Of a stretch of 64,000 bases of DNA, positions 51,618 through 60,653 are shown in pieces. Within the stretch, counting starts at the first letter, position 1. Every line of letters starts with the position of its first letter. A program made the translations under genes and the position numbers. The notes under the pieces were generated by a model. It had not been told where the DNA came from. It searched no databases and saw nothing but the letters and a program-made list of their open reading frames with translations. Source of the stretch: Auraticoccus monumenti (GTDB lineage: Bacteria > Actinomycetota > Actinomycetes > Propionibacteriales > Propionibacteriaceae); NCBI RefSeq assembly GCF_900101785.1, contig NZ_LT629688.1:1736001-1800000 (forward strand), in the 5' to 3' direction.

Positions 51618-51992
51618 ATGGCACGTCTCATCGGTGTGGACCTCCCGCGCGACAAGCGCCTCGAGGTCGCACTCACCTACATCTTCGGCGTGGGGCGCAC
51701 CCGCGCGCTGGAGACCCTGGAGGCCACGCAGATCAGTGGTGACCTCCGCGTCCACGAGCTGAGCGACGACCAGCTGGTCGCCCTCCGCGACCACATCGAG
51801 GCGAGCTACCAGGTCGAGGGTGACCTGCGCCGCGAGGTGGCCGCCGACATCCGCCGCAAGGTCGAGATCGGTTCCTACCAGGGCCGACGTCACCGCAGCG
51901 GGCTCCCCGTCCGCGGTCAGCGCACCCGCACCAACGCGCGTCAGCGCAAGGGCAAGCGCAAGGCCGTCGCCGGCAAGAAGAAGACCCGCTGA
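51618..51992 (+). CDS. rpsM: 30S ribosomal protein S13
   Basis: Head protein that bridges to the large subunit and touches the P-site tRNA. The 124 residues begin [20 protein letters not shown] and contain GIG-type [33 protein letters not shown] and [18 protein letters not shown], then a Lys-rich tail. AAAGGGAA precedes the ATG. Confidence 0.98.
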   Translation: MARLIGVDLPRDKRLEVALTYIFGVGRTRALETLEATQISGDLRVHELSDDQLVALRDHIEASYQVEGDLRREVAADIRRKVEIGSYQGRRHRSGLPVRGQRTRTNARQRKGKRKAVAGKKKTR

Positions 51993-52088
51993 CGCCCTTG
52001 ACGGGCGCCGCGCCCCGCACCTGCGGGCGCCGCGGCACAGCGGTCCGGACGCGAGACACCCAGCGAACTCCAGGAGAGACCAGAACAC

Positions 52089-52493
52089 ATGGCTACAGCA
52101 GGCCGTAACGCCGGCGCCAAGAAGGTGCGCCGCAAGGAGAAGAAGAACGTGGTCGCAGGCCACGCTCACATCAAGAGCTCGTTCAACAACACCATCGTGA
52201 CCATCACCGACCCGACCGGCGCCGTCATCGCCTGGGCCTCCTCGGGCACGGTGGGCTTCAAGGGCTCCCGCAAGTCGACCCCGTTCGCGGCGCAGATGGT
52301 GGCCGAGTCCGCCGGGCGCCGGGCGATGGAGCACGGCATGAAGCGCGTCGAGGTCTTCGTCAAGGGCCCCGGCCCGGGCCGTGAGACCGCCATCCGTTCC
52401 CTCGGTGCCGTCGGGCTGGAGGTCGGGGCCATCTCCGACGTCACCCCGGTGCCGCACAACGGCTGCCGCCCGCCCAAGCGCCGCCGCATCTGA
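52089..52493 (+). CDS. rpsK: 30S ribosomal protein S11
   Basis: Platform protein near the mRNA exit. The 134 residues carry [37 protein letters not shown] and [17 protein letters not shown], and end [16 protein letters not shown] basic N-terminal tail ([10 protein letters not shown]) is typical of actinobacteria. 96 bp after rpsM. Confidence 0.98.
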   Translation: MATAGRNAGAKKVRRKEKKNVVAGHAHIKSSFNNTIVTITDPTGAVIAWASSGTVGFKGSRKSTPFAAQMVAESAGRRAMEHGMKRVEVFVKGPGPGRETAIRSLGAVGLEVGAISDVTPVPHNGCRPPKRRRI

Positions 52494-52521
52494 CGGCCCG
52501 AGAAGAAGCAGAGGACTAACG

Positions 52522-53127
52522 ATGGCCCGTTACACCGGCCCCATGACCAAGAAGTCCCGTCGACTCGGGACCGACCTGGTCGGCAACGACAAGGCGTTCG
52601 AGCGCCGCCCCTACCCCCCGGGTGTCCACGGCCGAGGCCGCACCAAGGACTCCGAGTACTCGCTGCAGCTGCGTGAGAAGCAGAAGGCCCGCTTCTCCTA
52701 CGGCGTGATGGAGAAGCAGTTCCGTCGCTACTACGCGGAGGCCAACCGGCAGGCCGGCAAGACCGGTGACATCCTGCTGCAGATCCTCGAGTCCCGTCTG
52801 GACAACGTGATCTACCGCGCCGGCTTCGCCAACACCCGCCGCCAGGCCCGCCAGCTGGTCGTCCACGGCCACTTCCTGGTCAACGGCCAGAAGGTGAACA
52901 TCCCCTCCTACCGGGTGAGCGCCCACGACGTCGTCGACGTCCGGGAGAAGTCGCTCAACCTGCACCCGCTGGTCGTGGCTCGTGAGACCCACGGCGAGCG
53001 CGAGGTCCCGGCCTGGATGGACGCCCGTCCCAACCGGATGCGCGTCCTGATCCACTCGCTCCCGACGCGTCAGCAGATCACCGTCGACGTCCAGGAGCAG
53101 CTGATCGTGGAGCTCTACTCCAAGTGA
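52522..53127 (+). CDS. rpsD: 30S ribosomal protein S4, zinc-free type
   Basis: Primary 16S assembly protein and mRNA-channel helicase component. The 201 residues begin ARYTGPMTKKSRRLGTDL and include RREKQKARFSYGVMEKQF-like LREKQKARFSYGVMEKQF and the S4 domain RLDNVIYRAGFANTRRQARQ, VVHGHFLVNGQKVNIPSY. The N-terminus lacks the four zinc cysteines, so this is the C-minus form, in contrast to the zinc forms of S14 and L36 here. A strong hairpin follows. Confidence 0.98.
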   Translation: MARYTGPMTKKSRRLGTDLVGNDKAFERRPYPPGVHGRGRTKDSEYSLQLREKQKARFSYGVMEKQFRRYYAEANRQAGKTGDILLQILESRLDNVIYRAGFANTRRQARQLVVHGHFLVNGQKVNIPSYRVSAHDVVDVREKSLNLHPLVVARETHGEREVPAWMDARPNRMRVLIHSLPTRQQITVDVQEQLIVELYSK

Positions 53128-53134
53128 GCACGTG

Positions 53135-53162
53135 ACGGCGGGCCCTCCCGAGGGCCCGCCGT
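53135..53162 (+). terminator. Perfect 12-bp hairpin between rpsD and rpoA
   Basis: Arms 53135-53146 and 53151-53162 pair fully around a CCCG loop. A second, 5-bp GCCCC/GGGGC stem with a TTCG loop follows at 53171-53184. With no T-run it may be a partial terminator that lowers rpoA-rplQ relative to the ribosomal genes, or an RNA processing site. Confidence 0.6.
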
Positions 53163-53257
53163 CCCTCCTCGCCCCTTCGGGGGCACCCCGCCCGTGCCGG
53201 ATGCACGGGCGGTACCACGTCCTCAAATAGTGGTCGACGTGGGGAAGGAACCCGAAC

Positions 53258-54280
53258 ATGCTGATCGCACAGCGCCCCACCCTCTCCGAAGAGGTCGTCT
53301 CCGACTACCGCTCGCGGTTCGTGATCGAGCCCCTCGAGCCCGGTTTCGGCTACACCCTCGGCAACTCGCTGCGTCGCACCCTGCTGTCCTCCATCCCGGG
53401 CGCGGCCGTGACGAGCATCAAGATCGACGGCAACCTGCACGAGTACTCCACCATCGAGGGCGTCGTCGAGGACGTCACCGAGATCATCCTGAACCTCAAG
53501 GGTCTGGTGGTCTCCTCGGAGGAGGACGAGCCCGTCACCATGTACCTGCGCAAGGCCGGTGCCGGTGCCGTGACCGCCGCGGACATCGCCCCGCCGACCG
53601 GTGTCGAGGTGCACAACCCCGACCTGCACCTGGCCACCCTGAACGACAACGGCAAGCTCGAGATGGAGCTCGTGGTCGAGCGCGGCCGTGGCTACGTCTC
53701 CGCGGTGCAGAACAAGAACATCGACGCCGAGATCGGCCGCATCCCGGTCGACTCGATCTACTCCCCGGTGCTCAAGGTGACCTACAAGGTCGAGGCCACC
53801 CGCGTCGAGCAGCGCACCGACTTCGACCGCCTCGTGGTCGACGTCGAGACCAAGCAGGCCATCACCCCGCGTGACGCCGTCGCCTCGGCCGGCCGCACCC
53901 TGGTCGAGCTGTTCGGTCTGGCGCACGAGCTGAACGTCGAGGCCGAGGGCATCGAGATCGGCCCGTCGCCGGTGGACGAGCAGCTGGCCGCCGACCTGGC
54001 GCTGCCGGTGGAGGACCTGAACCTCAGCGTCCGCTCCTACAACTGCCTGAAGCGCGAGGGCATCCACACGGTCAGCGAGCTGGTCTCGCGCAGCGAGCAG
54101 GACCTGCTGGACATCCGCAACTTCGGCTCCAAGTCGATCGACGAGGTGAAGGAGAAGCTGGCCGAGATGGGTCTGTCGCTCAAGGACAGCGCCCCCGGCT
54201 TCGACCCGCTGACCGCCGTCGGCCGCTTCGACGAGACCGCCGAGGACGACGTCGACTACGCCGAGACCGAGCAGTACTGA
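53258..54280 (+). CDS. rpoA: RNA polymerase subunit alpha
   Basis: Assembly platform of RNA polymerase. The 340-residue protein has an N-terminal domain with [20 protein letters not shown] and [18 protein letters not shown], a flexible linker near residue 235-245, and the C-terminal DNA/activator-binding domain [21 protein letters not shown] and [26 protein letters not shown] precedes the ATG. An acidic tail ([15 protein letters not shown]) ends it. Located between rpsD and rplQ as usual. Confidence 0.98.
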   Translation: MLIAQRPTLSEEVVSDYRSRFVIEPLEPGFGYTLGNSLRRTLLSSIPGAAVTSIKIDGNLHEYSTIEGVVEDVTEIILNLKGLVVSSEEDEPVTMYLRKAGAGAVTAADIAPPTGVEVHNPDLHLATLNDNGKLEMELVVERGRGYVSAVQNKNIDAEIGRIPVDSIYSPVLKVTYKVEATRVEQRTDFDRLVVDVETKQAITPRDAVASAGRTLVELFGLAHELNVEAEGIEIGPSPVDEQLAADLALPVEDLNLSVRSYNCLKREGIHTVSELVSRSEQDLLDIRNFGSKSIDEVKEKLAEMGLSLKDSAPGFDPLTAVGRFDETAEDDVDYAETEQY

Positions 54281-54341
54281 CGTACTGACGTCGACGCCGA
54301 GCAGTACCGACTACTCGCCTCACGCATTGGAGAACTGAGAC

Positions 54342-54968
54342 ATGCCCACACCCACCAAGGGCCCCCGCCTGGGCGGCAGCCCGGCCCACGAGCGGATCAT
54401 CCTCGACAACCTGGCCAGCCAGCTGTTCGAGCACGGCCGGATCACCACCACCGAGACCCGCGCCAAGCGCGTCCGTCCGCTGGCGGAGAAGCTGATCACC
54501 AAGGCCAAGCGCGGCGACCTGCACGCCCGTCGTCTGGCGGCCACGCACATCCGCGACAAGTCGGTCCTGCACCAGCTGTTCGCCGAGATCGCCCCGGCGG
54601 TCGCCGGTCGTGACGGCGGCTACACCCGGATCACCAAGGTCGGGCCCCGCAAGGGCGACAACGCCCCGATGGCCGTGATCGAGATCATCACCGAGGCCGT
54701 CAAGGCCTCGACCCGGGTGGCTGCGGCTCCCGCGGCCACGGCCGCCCCGGTGGCCTCCACCGGCGCGACCGAGGAGGACCCGGGCGAGGTGACCCCGGCC
54801 GACACCCAGGGTGGCGAGGTGAGCACCGAGGCCCCGGCCGAGGCGCTGCAGCCCGAGGGTGACGACCTGACCACCGGTGGCTCGGCCTCCGAGGACGTCG
54901 TCGAGGAGCGCGAGGCCGAGGCCCCGGCCTCCGACGAGGGGACGCCCCAGGAGTCCAAGGACGCCTGA
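54342..54968 (+). CDS. rplQ: 50S ribosomal protein L17 with long acidic tail
   Basis: Residues 1-~125 are the L17 fold: [40 protein letters not shown], and [20 protein letters not shown]. Residues ~130-208 are a low-complexity Ala/Glu/Thr/Pro-rich acidic extension that the ~120-residue E. coli protein lacks. Such tails occur in actinobacteria; no domain is visible. It is the last gene of the alpha operon, followed by a strong terminator. The usual neighbour truA is not next to it. Confidence 0.95.
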   Translation: MPTPTKGPRLGGSPAHERIILDNLASQLFEHGRITTTETRAKRVRPLAEKLITKAKRGDLHARRLAATHIRDKSVLHQLFAEIAPAVAGRDGGYTRITKVGPRKGDNAPMAVIEIITEAVKASTRVAAAPAATAAPVASTGATEEDPGEVTPADTQGGEVSTEAPAEALQPEGDDLTTGGSASEDVVEEREAEAPASDEGTPQESKDA

Positions 54969-54990
54969 GCGGTCCACATGACCCGACCCG

Positions 54991-55024
54991 ACGCGGTGCC
55001 CATCGTCCCCGATGGGCACCGCGT
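54991..55024 (+). terminator. Perfect 15-bp hairpin ending the alpha operon
   Basis: Arms 54991-55005 and 55010-55024 pair without mismatch around a TCCC loop, 22 bp after the rplQ stop. It is one of the two longest stems seen in the window and fits an operon end. Confidence 0.75.
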
Positions 55025-55063
55025 CCGCGTCCGGGGCGAAGGTCCACCACGTCAGGGAGAGCA

Positions 55064-56209
55064 GTGACCGATCACAGCAGGCTCCGGATCGCCCAGCTGG
55101 CCAACTTCGTCGGGCCGGTGTCGGGCGGCATGCGGACAGCGGTGGACCACCTGGGTCGCGGCTACACCGCCGCCGGTGCTGAGCGCATCCTGGTGGTGCC
55201 CGGTCGCAACGACGAGGTGGAGGAGACCGACTCCGGCATCGTGGTGCGGGTGCGCGCTCCCCGGCTGGCCGGCGGGTACCGGATGATCGCCCAGCCCTGG
55301 CGGGCGCTGGACGTGCTGGACCAGTTCCGCCCCACCACCGTCGAGGTCTCCGACAAGTGGACCCTCTCACCGGTGGCCCGGTGGGCCGGTCGCCGGGGGA
55401 TCGGCTCGGTGCTGTTCAGCCACGAGCGGCTGGACGCCCAGCTCTCGCTGTTCCTCAAGCGGCCGTCGGCGCGGGTGCCGGGGGTGACGACGCTCAACGG
55501 CCGGCTGGCCAAGGCCTTCGACGCCGTGGTGGTGACCTCGGCCTACGCCGCCGACGAGTGGGCGCCCACCGGTGCCTCGCTGGTCCGGGTGCCGCTGGGG
55601 GTCGACCTGGAGACCTTCACCCCCGAGGCCGGGTCCCCGGTCGACGACGGGGTGCTCAAGCTGGTCTACATCGGCCGGCTCTCCCGGGAGAAGAGCCCCC
55701 ACCTGGCTGTGGCCACCGCCGTGGAGCTGCACCGGCGCGGGCTGCCGGTCCGCCTGGACGTCTACGGCACCGGCCCGCACGCCGACGAGCTGCGCGAGAT
55801 CGCCGGGGACGCCCCGGTCGTCTTCCACGGCTACGTCGGCTCCCGGACCGAGATCGCCCGGCGCGCCGCGGAGGCCGACATCTCGCTCTCGGTCTGCCCG
55901 GTGGAGACCTTCGGGCTGGCGGTGCTGGAGGCCCTGGCCGCCGGGGTCCCGGTGGTCACCTCCGACCGCGGCGGGGCCCGCGAGCTGGTGGACGCGACCT
56001 GCGGCGAGTGGGGCGAGCCGACGGCCGAGCGGTTGGCCGACGCGGTCCAGCGCTTGGCCGCACGACCCCAGGACGAGCTCCGGCAGGCGGCCCGGCGCCG
56101 GGCCGAGCGCTACGACTGGGCCACCACCGTGGACCGGATGCTGGCCCTGCACGGTCGCCTCGCCGACGAGGTGCCGCACCGGCCGCTGCGCCGCCGCCTG
56201 GCCTCCTGA
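55064..56209 (+). CDS. GT4 family glycosyltransferase
   Basis: A 381-residue GT-B enzyme like the GDP-mannose- or UDP-sugar-dependent transferases of actinobacterial envelope lipids. The N-terminal part has RIAQLANFVGPVSGGMRTAV (acceptor-side glycine motif). The donor side has VYIGRLSREKSPHLAVATAV, VRLDVYGTGPHADELREIAG and the E-x7-E type SVCPVETFGLAVLEALAAG. The resemblance to alpha-mannosyltransferases is general; donor and acceptor are not determined. GTG start behind GGGAGAG. A single gene just after the alpha-operon terminator. Confidence 0.85.
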   Translation: MTDHSRLRIAQLANFVGPVSGGMRTAVDHLGRGYTAAGAERILVVPGRNDEVEETDSGIVVRVRAPRLAGGYRMIAQPWRALDVLDQFRPTTVEVSDKWTLSPVARWAGRRGIGSVLFSHERLDAQLSLFLKRPSARVPGVTTLNGRLAKAFDAVVVTSAYAADEWAPTGASLVRVPLGVDLETFTPEAGSPVDDGVLKLVYIGRLSREKSPHLAVATAVELHRRGLPVRLDVYGTGPHADELREIAGDAPVVFHGYVGSRTEIARRAAEADISLSVCPVETFGLAVLEALAAGVPVVTSDRGGARELVDATCGEWGEPTAERLADAVQRLAARPQDELRQAARRRAERYDWATTVDRMLALHGRLADEVPHRPLRRRLAS

Positions 56210-56289
56210 GCCTTTTCTGGCCGTCCCGCGCCGCCGCTCCTGCCGGACGTCGGCGGCTGCTAAGAACTCGCGGTGGGCCTGCACCTCTG

Positions 56290-56661
56290 TCAGCGGCGAC
56301 GCGGCCCGGCCTGCCTCGAGGCGCACGAGATGCAGTACCGCGCCTCTGGCCGGGCCCGGAGCCGTTCCTCGGGGATCGCCTCCCCGCACCCCTCGCACCG
56401 TCCGAACGAGCCCGCGGCCAGACGCTCCCGGGCCGCCACGAGCTCAGCCAGCGTCTGCTCGGTCGCCGCGAGCAGGGCGCGGTCCCGGGCGTGGTCCAGG
56501 GAGACGGTGGAGCCTTCGGGGTCGTGCTCGTCGTCGGTGAAGTCGAGGCTGCGGGAGACCCGCATCTGCTCGACGTCGGACCGGAGCGAGGCCCGTTGCG
56601 CCTCGAGCTCGCGGAGCCGTTCCTCGACGAGCACGACGAGGTCGTCATCTGCGCTGGTCAC
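56290..56661 (-). CDS. DksA/TraR-type C4 zinc finger protein
   Basis: A 123-residue protein. The N-terminal part (LEERLRELEAQRASLRSDVE-like) is a coiled coil, and the C-terminal C4 finger is CEGC ... CISC near residues 89-113 with the family GRCEGCGEAIPEERLRARP. DksA proteins reach through the RNA polymerase secondary channel. Actinobacterial members are often annotated only as DksA/TraR family, and CarD/RbpA do the main work there. GTG start at 56661. 63 bp after the phosphoesterase on the same strand. Confidence 0.85.
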   Translation of the reverse strand: MTSADDDLVVLVEERLRELEAQRASLRSDVEQMRVSRSLDFTDDEHDPEGSTVSLDHARDRALLAATEQTLAELVAARERLAAGSFGRCEGCGEAIPEERLRARPEARYCISCASRQAGPRRR

Positions 56662-56724
56662 CTGCTCATCGTGCCTCCCCCCTCCCAGGGCCGGCGTGAG
56701 CGGGGTCCGGGTGGCCGCGCGGGG

Positions 56725-57228
56725 TCAGCGCTGCACCGGGACGAGGGTGACGTCGGTGAGGACGCCGTCGGTGGCCGTGGCCGTCATCATCGTGCAGACG
56801 GGCTGGCGCCGCCGGTCGGTGGGGGAGCCGGGGTTGAGCAGCCGGAGCCCACCGGCGGTGGTGGTGTCCCACGGGATGTGGCTGTGGCCGAAGACCAGCA
56901 CGTCGGTGTCGGGGAAGGCCGCCTGGCAGCGCTCCTCCCGGCCCCGGGCGGCGCCGGTCTCGTGCGTCATCGCCAGGCGCACCCCCTCCAGCTCGAGACG
57001 GGCCACCTCCGGCAACCGCGACCGCAGCCCGGGGCCGTCGTTGTTGCCCCACACCCCGACCACCCGCCGGGCGCGCTCCTGCAGCGCGTCCAGGGTGGCC
57101 GGGTCTACCCAGTCCCCGGCGTGCAGCACCACGTCGACCTCGTCGACAGCCCGCCAGACCTGCTCGGGGAGGACGCGGGCGCGCCGGGGGACGTGGGTGT
57201 CGGCCAGCAGCAGCAGCCGGGTGCTCAT
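56725..57228 (-). CDS. YfcE/MJ0936-type metallophosphoesterase
   Basis: A 167-residue calcineurin-like phosphoesterase. Metal-site motifs appear in order: LLLADTHVPRRA (D-x-H), VLHAGDWVDP (GD), VWGNNDGPGLR (GN-N/H-D), MTHE and VFGHSHIPW (GHSH). Members hydrolyse phosphodiesters or phosphomonoesters; the cellular substrate is unknown. ATG 57228 is six bases after GGAGG; TTG 57231 is also in frame. A strong terminator lies between it and sodA. Confidence 0.87.
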   Translation of the reverse strand: MSTRLLLLADTHVPRRARVLPEQVWRAVDEVDVVLHAGDWVDPATLDALQERARRVVGVWGNNDGPGLRSRLPEVARLELEGVRLAMTHETGAARGREERCQAAFPDTDVLVFGHSHIPWDTTTAGGLRLLNPGSPTDRRRQPVCTMMTATATDGVLTDVTLVPVQR

Positions 57229-57248
57229 CAAGGACCTCCGGGTAGCGG

Positions 57249-57281
57249 CGAGGGCCGCACCCCGGTGGGGTGCGGCCCTCG
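57249..57281. terminator. Perfect 15-bp hairpin after the superoxide dismutase gene
   Basis: Arms 57249-57263 and 57267-57281 pair fully around a 3-nt loop, 14 bp beyond the minus-strand stop of the dismutase gene. A classic intrinsic-terminator stem without a T-run. Confidence 0.75.
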
Positions 57282-57295
57282 TCGGGTGCGTCTCG

Positions 57296-57910
57296 TCAGA
57301 CCAGACCGACGGTGCTCCGGGCGCGGGTGAAGCGCTCGGTCACGTCGGACCAGTTGACCACGTTCCACCAGGCGGTGACGTAGTCGGCCTTGACGTTCTT
57401 GTACTGCAGGTAGAAGGCGTGCTCCCACATGTCGAGCTGCAGCACCGGCACCTGACCGAGCGGGACGTTGCCCTGCTGGTCGAACAGCTGCAGCACGTTC
57501 AGGCGCTGGCCGAGGACGTCCCAGGCCAGCACCGACCAGCCGGAGCCCTGGATGCCGGCGGCGTTGGCCGCGAACTGGGCCTTGAAGCCGTCGAAGCCGC
57601 CGAAGAACTCGGTGATCGCCGCGCCCAGCTCGCCGTCGGGCTCGCCGCCGCCGTCAGGCGACATGTTCTTCCAGAAGACCGAGTGGTTGACGTGGCCGCC
57701 GAGGTTGAAGGCGAGGTCCTTCTCCAGCTTGTTGATGTTGGCGAAGTCGCCGTTCGCGCGCGCCTCCTCCATCTTCTCCAGGGCGGTGTTGGCGCCGCCC
57801 ACGTAGGTGGCGTGGTGCTTGCTGTGGTGCAGCTCCATGATCTCGGGCGCGATGTGCGGCGCGAGCGCGCTGTAGTCGTAGGGCAGGTCGGGCAGGGTGT
57901 AGACCCCCAT
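57296..57910 (-). CDS. sodA: Superoxide dismutase, Fe/Mn family (probably Mn)
   Basis: Removes superoxide in the cytosol. 204 residues begin [17 protein letters not shown]. Metal ligands are the His in [13 protein letters not shown], His in [13 protein letters not shown], and Asp and His in [12 protein letters not shown]. The residue that helps set metal choice is Gln in the [10 protein letters not shown] segment; the iron enzyme of M. tuberculosis has His at this place. This favours manganese, but cambialism is possible. GGAGGAA precedes the ATG. Divergent from the iron-regulated SIP gene. Confidence 0.94.
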   Translation of the reverse strand: MGVYTLPDLPYDYSALAPHIAPEIMELHHSKHHATYVGGANTALEKMEEARANGDFANINKLEKDLAFNLGGHVNHSVFWKNMSPDGGGEPDGELGAAITEFFGGFDGFKAQFAANAAGIQGSGWSVLAWDVLGQRLNVLQLFDQQGNVPLGQVPVLQLDMWEHAFYLQYKNVKADYVTAWWNVVNWSDVTERFTRARSTVGLV

Positions 57911-58004
57911 GAGGTTCCTCCTGGATCGGGGACGTGTTCGCTCTCGACTCTACCGAGAGCCCCAGCGCGCAGGTCGTGGGGTGGGCAGCGTCCACCGGCT
58001 GTGG

Positions 58005-58023
58005 TTAGGTTGTCCTAACCCAC
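58005..58023 (+). promoter_or_regulatory. DtxR/IdeR iron box upstream of the siderophore-interacting protein
   Basis: The 19-mer starting TTAGGTTGTCCTAACC matches TTAGGTTAGGCTAACCTAA at 15 of 19 positions. It lies immediately before the AGGAGGAG ribosome site and includes a likely -10 (TAGGTT), so the repressor would block transcription when iron is plentiful. It could also influence sodA, which starts 95 bp away in the other direction. Confidence 0.8.
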
Positions 58024-58036
58024 AGGAGGAGGAGCG

Positions 58037-58858
58037 ATGTCGACGCGCCGGGCCAAGCCGCCCCACCAGGGTCTCGTGCAGGCCGAGGTGGCCCGCCGGG
58101 AGCTGGTCTCACCGGGATTCGTGCGGGTGACCCTGCAGGGTCCGCAGCTCTCGCTGGTGCGGCCGCTGGGCCACGACCACTGGGTGCGGTTCTTCCTGCC
58201 GCGTGGTGAGGGCTCGCTGGACCGGCTGCCCGCCTCGATGGGCCTGGTCTCCTACGCCCGGTACCGCGCCATCCCCGCCGCGCACCGGCCGGTGCTGCGG
58301 AACTACACGGTGGCCGCGGTCCGTCACGACGGCTCGACCTCCGAGCTCGACCTCGAGTTCGTGCTGCACGAGCCCGGCGCGGACGGCGAGGTGGGCCCTG
58401 CGGCCGGCTGGGCCGCGGCCTGCGTCGCCGGGGACCGCGCCGCCCTGATCGACGAGGGCACCACCTTCCTCGCCCCCGAGGACACCGGGGCGTACCTGCT
58501 GGTGGGTGACGACACGGCCCTGCCCGCGGTCGCCGGCATCCTGCGCTCCCTGCCTGCCGCCGCCCGTGGGCTGGCCCTGGTGGAGGTGGGTCACCCGGAG
58601 GACGTCCGGGAGCTGGAGGGCCCCCCGGAGGTCGAGGTGCGCTGGGTGGTGCGCAGCGACCCGCAGGCCGTGCCGGGCGCGCAGGCGCTGGAGCGCGTGC
58701 GTGAGCTGCCCCGCCCCGCCCCCGACACCTACGCCTGGGTGGCGGGCGAGTCGGCGCTGGCCACGGGTGCCCGTCGGCACCTGGTGCAGGAGTGCGGGCT
58801 GCCCAAGGAGCGGGTCACCTTCGTCGGCTACTGGCGCCACGGCCGGGCCCAGTACTAG
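58037..58858 (+). CDS. Siderophore-interacting protein (ferric-siderophore reductase)
   Basis: A 273-residue FAD- and NAD(P)H-dependent SIP-family reductase that frees iron from imported siderophores. The FAD-binding part contains RNYTVAAVRHDG (the R-x-Y-T/S motif) and the later GDDTALPAVAGILRSLP is the nucleotide-binding motif typical of SIPs. The C-terminus has YAWVAGESALATGARRHL and FVGYWRHGRAQY. ATG follows AGGAGGAG. The strong IdeR box upstream ties it to the same iron response as the siderophore operon 34 kb away. Confidence 0.93.
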   Translation: MSTRRAKPPHQGLVQAEVARRELVSPGFVRVTLQGPQLSLVRPLGHDHWVRFFLPRGEGSLDRLPASMGLVSYARYRAIPAAHRPVLRNYTVAAVRHDGSTSELDLEFVLHEPGADGEVGPAAGWAAACVAGDRAALIDEGTTFLAPEDTGAYLLVGDDTALPAVAGILRSLPAAARGLALVEVGHPEDVRELEGPPEVEVRWVVRSDPQAVPGAQALERVRELPRPAPDTYAWVAGESALATGARRHLVQECGLPKERVTFVGYWRHGRAQY

Positions 58859-59020
58859 CGCCTCGTGCTGGAGCCGTCCCACCGGCCCCACCGCGGCTGC
58901 CCGGGAGGGGATCCGACGACGGCGCGGGGCATCCCTCCCCGTCCGAACGCCGCGCAGAGCAGGGTCATCAGGCGCCGGCGACCGCTACCGGGTCGCGACC
59001 GGGGGTGAGAGGATCCGCAG

Positions 59021-59896
59021 GTGGTCGACATCGACGTCTTCGCCCGCCAGAGCCCCTGCTCCGACCCGGGTCGGTACTCAGCCCGTCTGGCCGAGGTGCC
59101 CGACGACCTGGCCAGCCTGTGCGCCGCGGCACGCAACGTGATCGCGCACTACCGGGCCGAGCTGCCCGACCTCCCGGAGGAACGACGCCCCGAGATCGAC
59201 AGCCGCTGGCTGGAGGTCGTCCTCGACCTGGACCAGCAGCGCCATCCCGTCGGCCTGGACCAGCCGCGAGCCACCGCGGACAAGGTGGCCGGCTGCTGTC
59301 GTGACCACTCGCTGATGGTGGTCGGTGCGCTGCGCCAGCGAGGCGTCCCGGCGCGGAACCGCATCGGCTTCGCCTCCTACTTCGAGCGCGGCTGGGCCGC
59401 GGACCACGTGGTGGTCGAGCTCTGGCACGAGGGCCGCTGGGTGCGGGCGGACCCTGAGCTGGGGGACGGTCACCCCTTCGACGTGCACGACCTCCCGACC
59501 GGACGGGACGCCCCGTTCGAGACCGCTGCGGAGGCGTGGCTCGGCGGACGAGCCGGCGACCGCGACCTGGACCGCTACGGGGTGCACGGCGTGCCAGGCC
59601 TCAGCGGACCCGACTTCGTGCAGACCTACGTCGTCTTCGAGATCGCGCACCGCTTCGGGCAGGAGATGCTGCTGTGGGACGGCTGGGGCGCCACCGAGGA
59701 GCCCCTCGACCCGGAGGAGACCGACGAGCTGGCGCGGTTGCTGGTCCGCGCGGACGCCGGCGACGGCGGTGCCGAGGACGAGCTGGCCGCACGGTTCCAC
59801 GAGGACGCCCGTCTGCACCCCGGCGACCGGGTGGTGAGCTACTCGCCCTACGGCTACCCGCCGCGCACCGTCGAGCTGGCCCGTCCGCGACGGTGA
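59021..59896 (+). CDS. Transglutaminase-like superfamily protein
   Basis: A 291-residue protein with the papain-like transglutaminase pattern: Cys in AGCCRDHSLMVVGALRQRGVP, His in AADHVVVELWHEGRW and Asp in VRADPELGDGHP. The segment GVHGVPGLSGPDFVQTYVVF and the acidic C-terminus are not recognised. Members act as cysteine peptidases or amide-forming enzymes; no partner gene is near to indicate which. The GTG start has GAGAGGA upstream, and GAGGAT could also be a -10 box giving a leaderless mRNA. Confidence 0.75.
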   Translation: MVDIDVFARQSPCSDPGRYSARLAEVPDDLASLCAAARNVIAHYRAELPDLPEERRPEIDSRWLEVVLDLDQQRHPVGLDQPRATADKVAGCCRDHSLMVVGALRQRGVPARNRIGFASYFERGWAADHVVVELWHEGRWVRADPELGDGHPFDVHDLPTGRDAPFETAAEAWLGGRAGDRDLDRYGVHGVPGLSGPDFVQTYVVFEIAHRFGQEMLLWDGWGATEEPLDPEETDELARLLVRADAGDGGAEDELAARFHEDARLHPGDRVVSYSPYGYPPRTVELARPRR

Positions 59897-60013
59897 CGGA
59901 TTCTGACGGTCGGTGACGGGTCGCGACAGGCAGCACCGCGCCGTACCGGGCCCACACCCGAGCCGCAGGGGGACTGACCGTCACGATCCGTCTCTGCAGG
60001 CGGGGTCGGCTCC

Positions 60014-60562
60014 TCAGTCGTGCAGGATCCGCTGGAACAGCCGGTGGTCCTGCCAGCGGCCCGCGATCTGGAGGTAGGCCGGGGCGATGCCGATCGGCTC
60101 GAAACCGCAGGCGGTGAGCACCCGCTGCGACGCCTCGTTGTGCAGCAGCGTGCCGGCCTGGAGCCGGTGCAGGGCCAGGTCGTCGCGGGCGATCTCGCAG
60201 ACGGCGGCCACGGCGGCGGTCATCAGGCCGCGTCCGTTCAGGTGGGCGTCGAGCCAGTAGCCGAGCGCCGCGCTCTGGAAGGCCCCGCGGACGATCCCGG
60301 TGACGTTGACCCGTCCCACCACCTCGACGCCACGCACCAGCACCAGGGGCAGCGCCTCGCCGGCGCGCAGGGCGGTGAGCTGGCCGGCCACCACGCGCTG
60401 CTGCGTCGCCGCCTCGAACCAGCCGGGTTCGCGGACCGGGTCCCAGGGCGCCAGGTGCTGCCGGTTGCGCGCGTACGCCGCGGCCAGCTCCGGGGCGTCC
60501 TCCTGCTGGAGCACCCGCAGCCCGACACCGTCCGACAGCTCCCGCGCCACCACGTCCGTCAT
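60014..60562 (-). CDS. RimJ/RimL-type GNAT N-acetyltransferase
   Basis: A 182-residue GNAT. The acetyl-CoA region is in LGYWLDAHLNGRGLMTAAVAAV, followed by HRLQAGTLLHNEASQRVLTACGF, the classic RimJ/RimL ending, then YLQIAGRWQDHRLFQRI. Such enzymes acetylate protein N-termini (S5, S18, L12) or small amines. Several paralogues usually occur, so the target is uncertain. Located 91 bp after the ECF S component on the same strand. Confidence 0.86.
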   Translation of the reverse strand: MTDVVARELSDGVGLRVLQQEDAPELAAAYARNRQHLAPWDPVREPGWFEAATQQRVVAGQLTALRAGEALPLVLVRGVEVVGRVNVTGIVRGAFQSAALGYWLDAHLNGRGLMTAAVAAVCEIARDDLALHRLQAGTLLHNEASQRVLTACGFEPIGIAPAYLQIAGRWQDHRLFQRILHD

Positions 60563-60653
60563 GCTAGGACCAGGCCCGTGCCGGCGTCGGAGCCACCCGG
60601 GAGGCAGCGGACGCGACGGTGCCCGGCGAGCCCTGCCGGCCTTGGGGCGTCGG

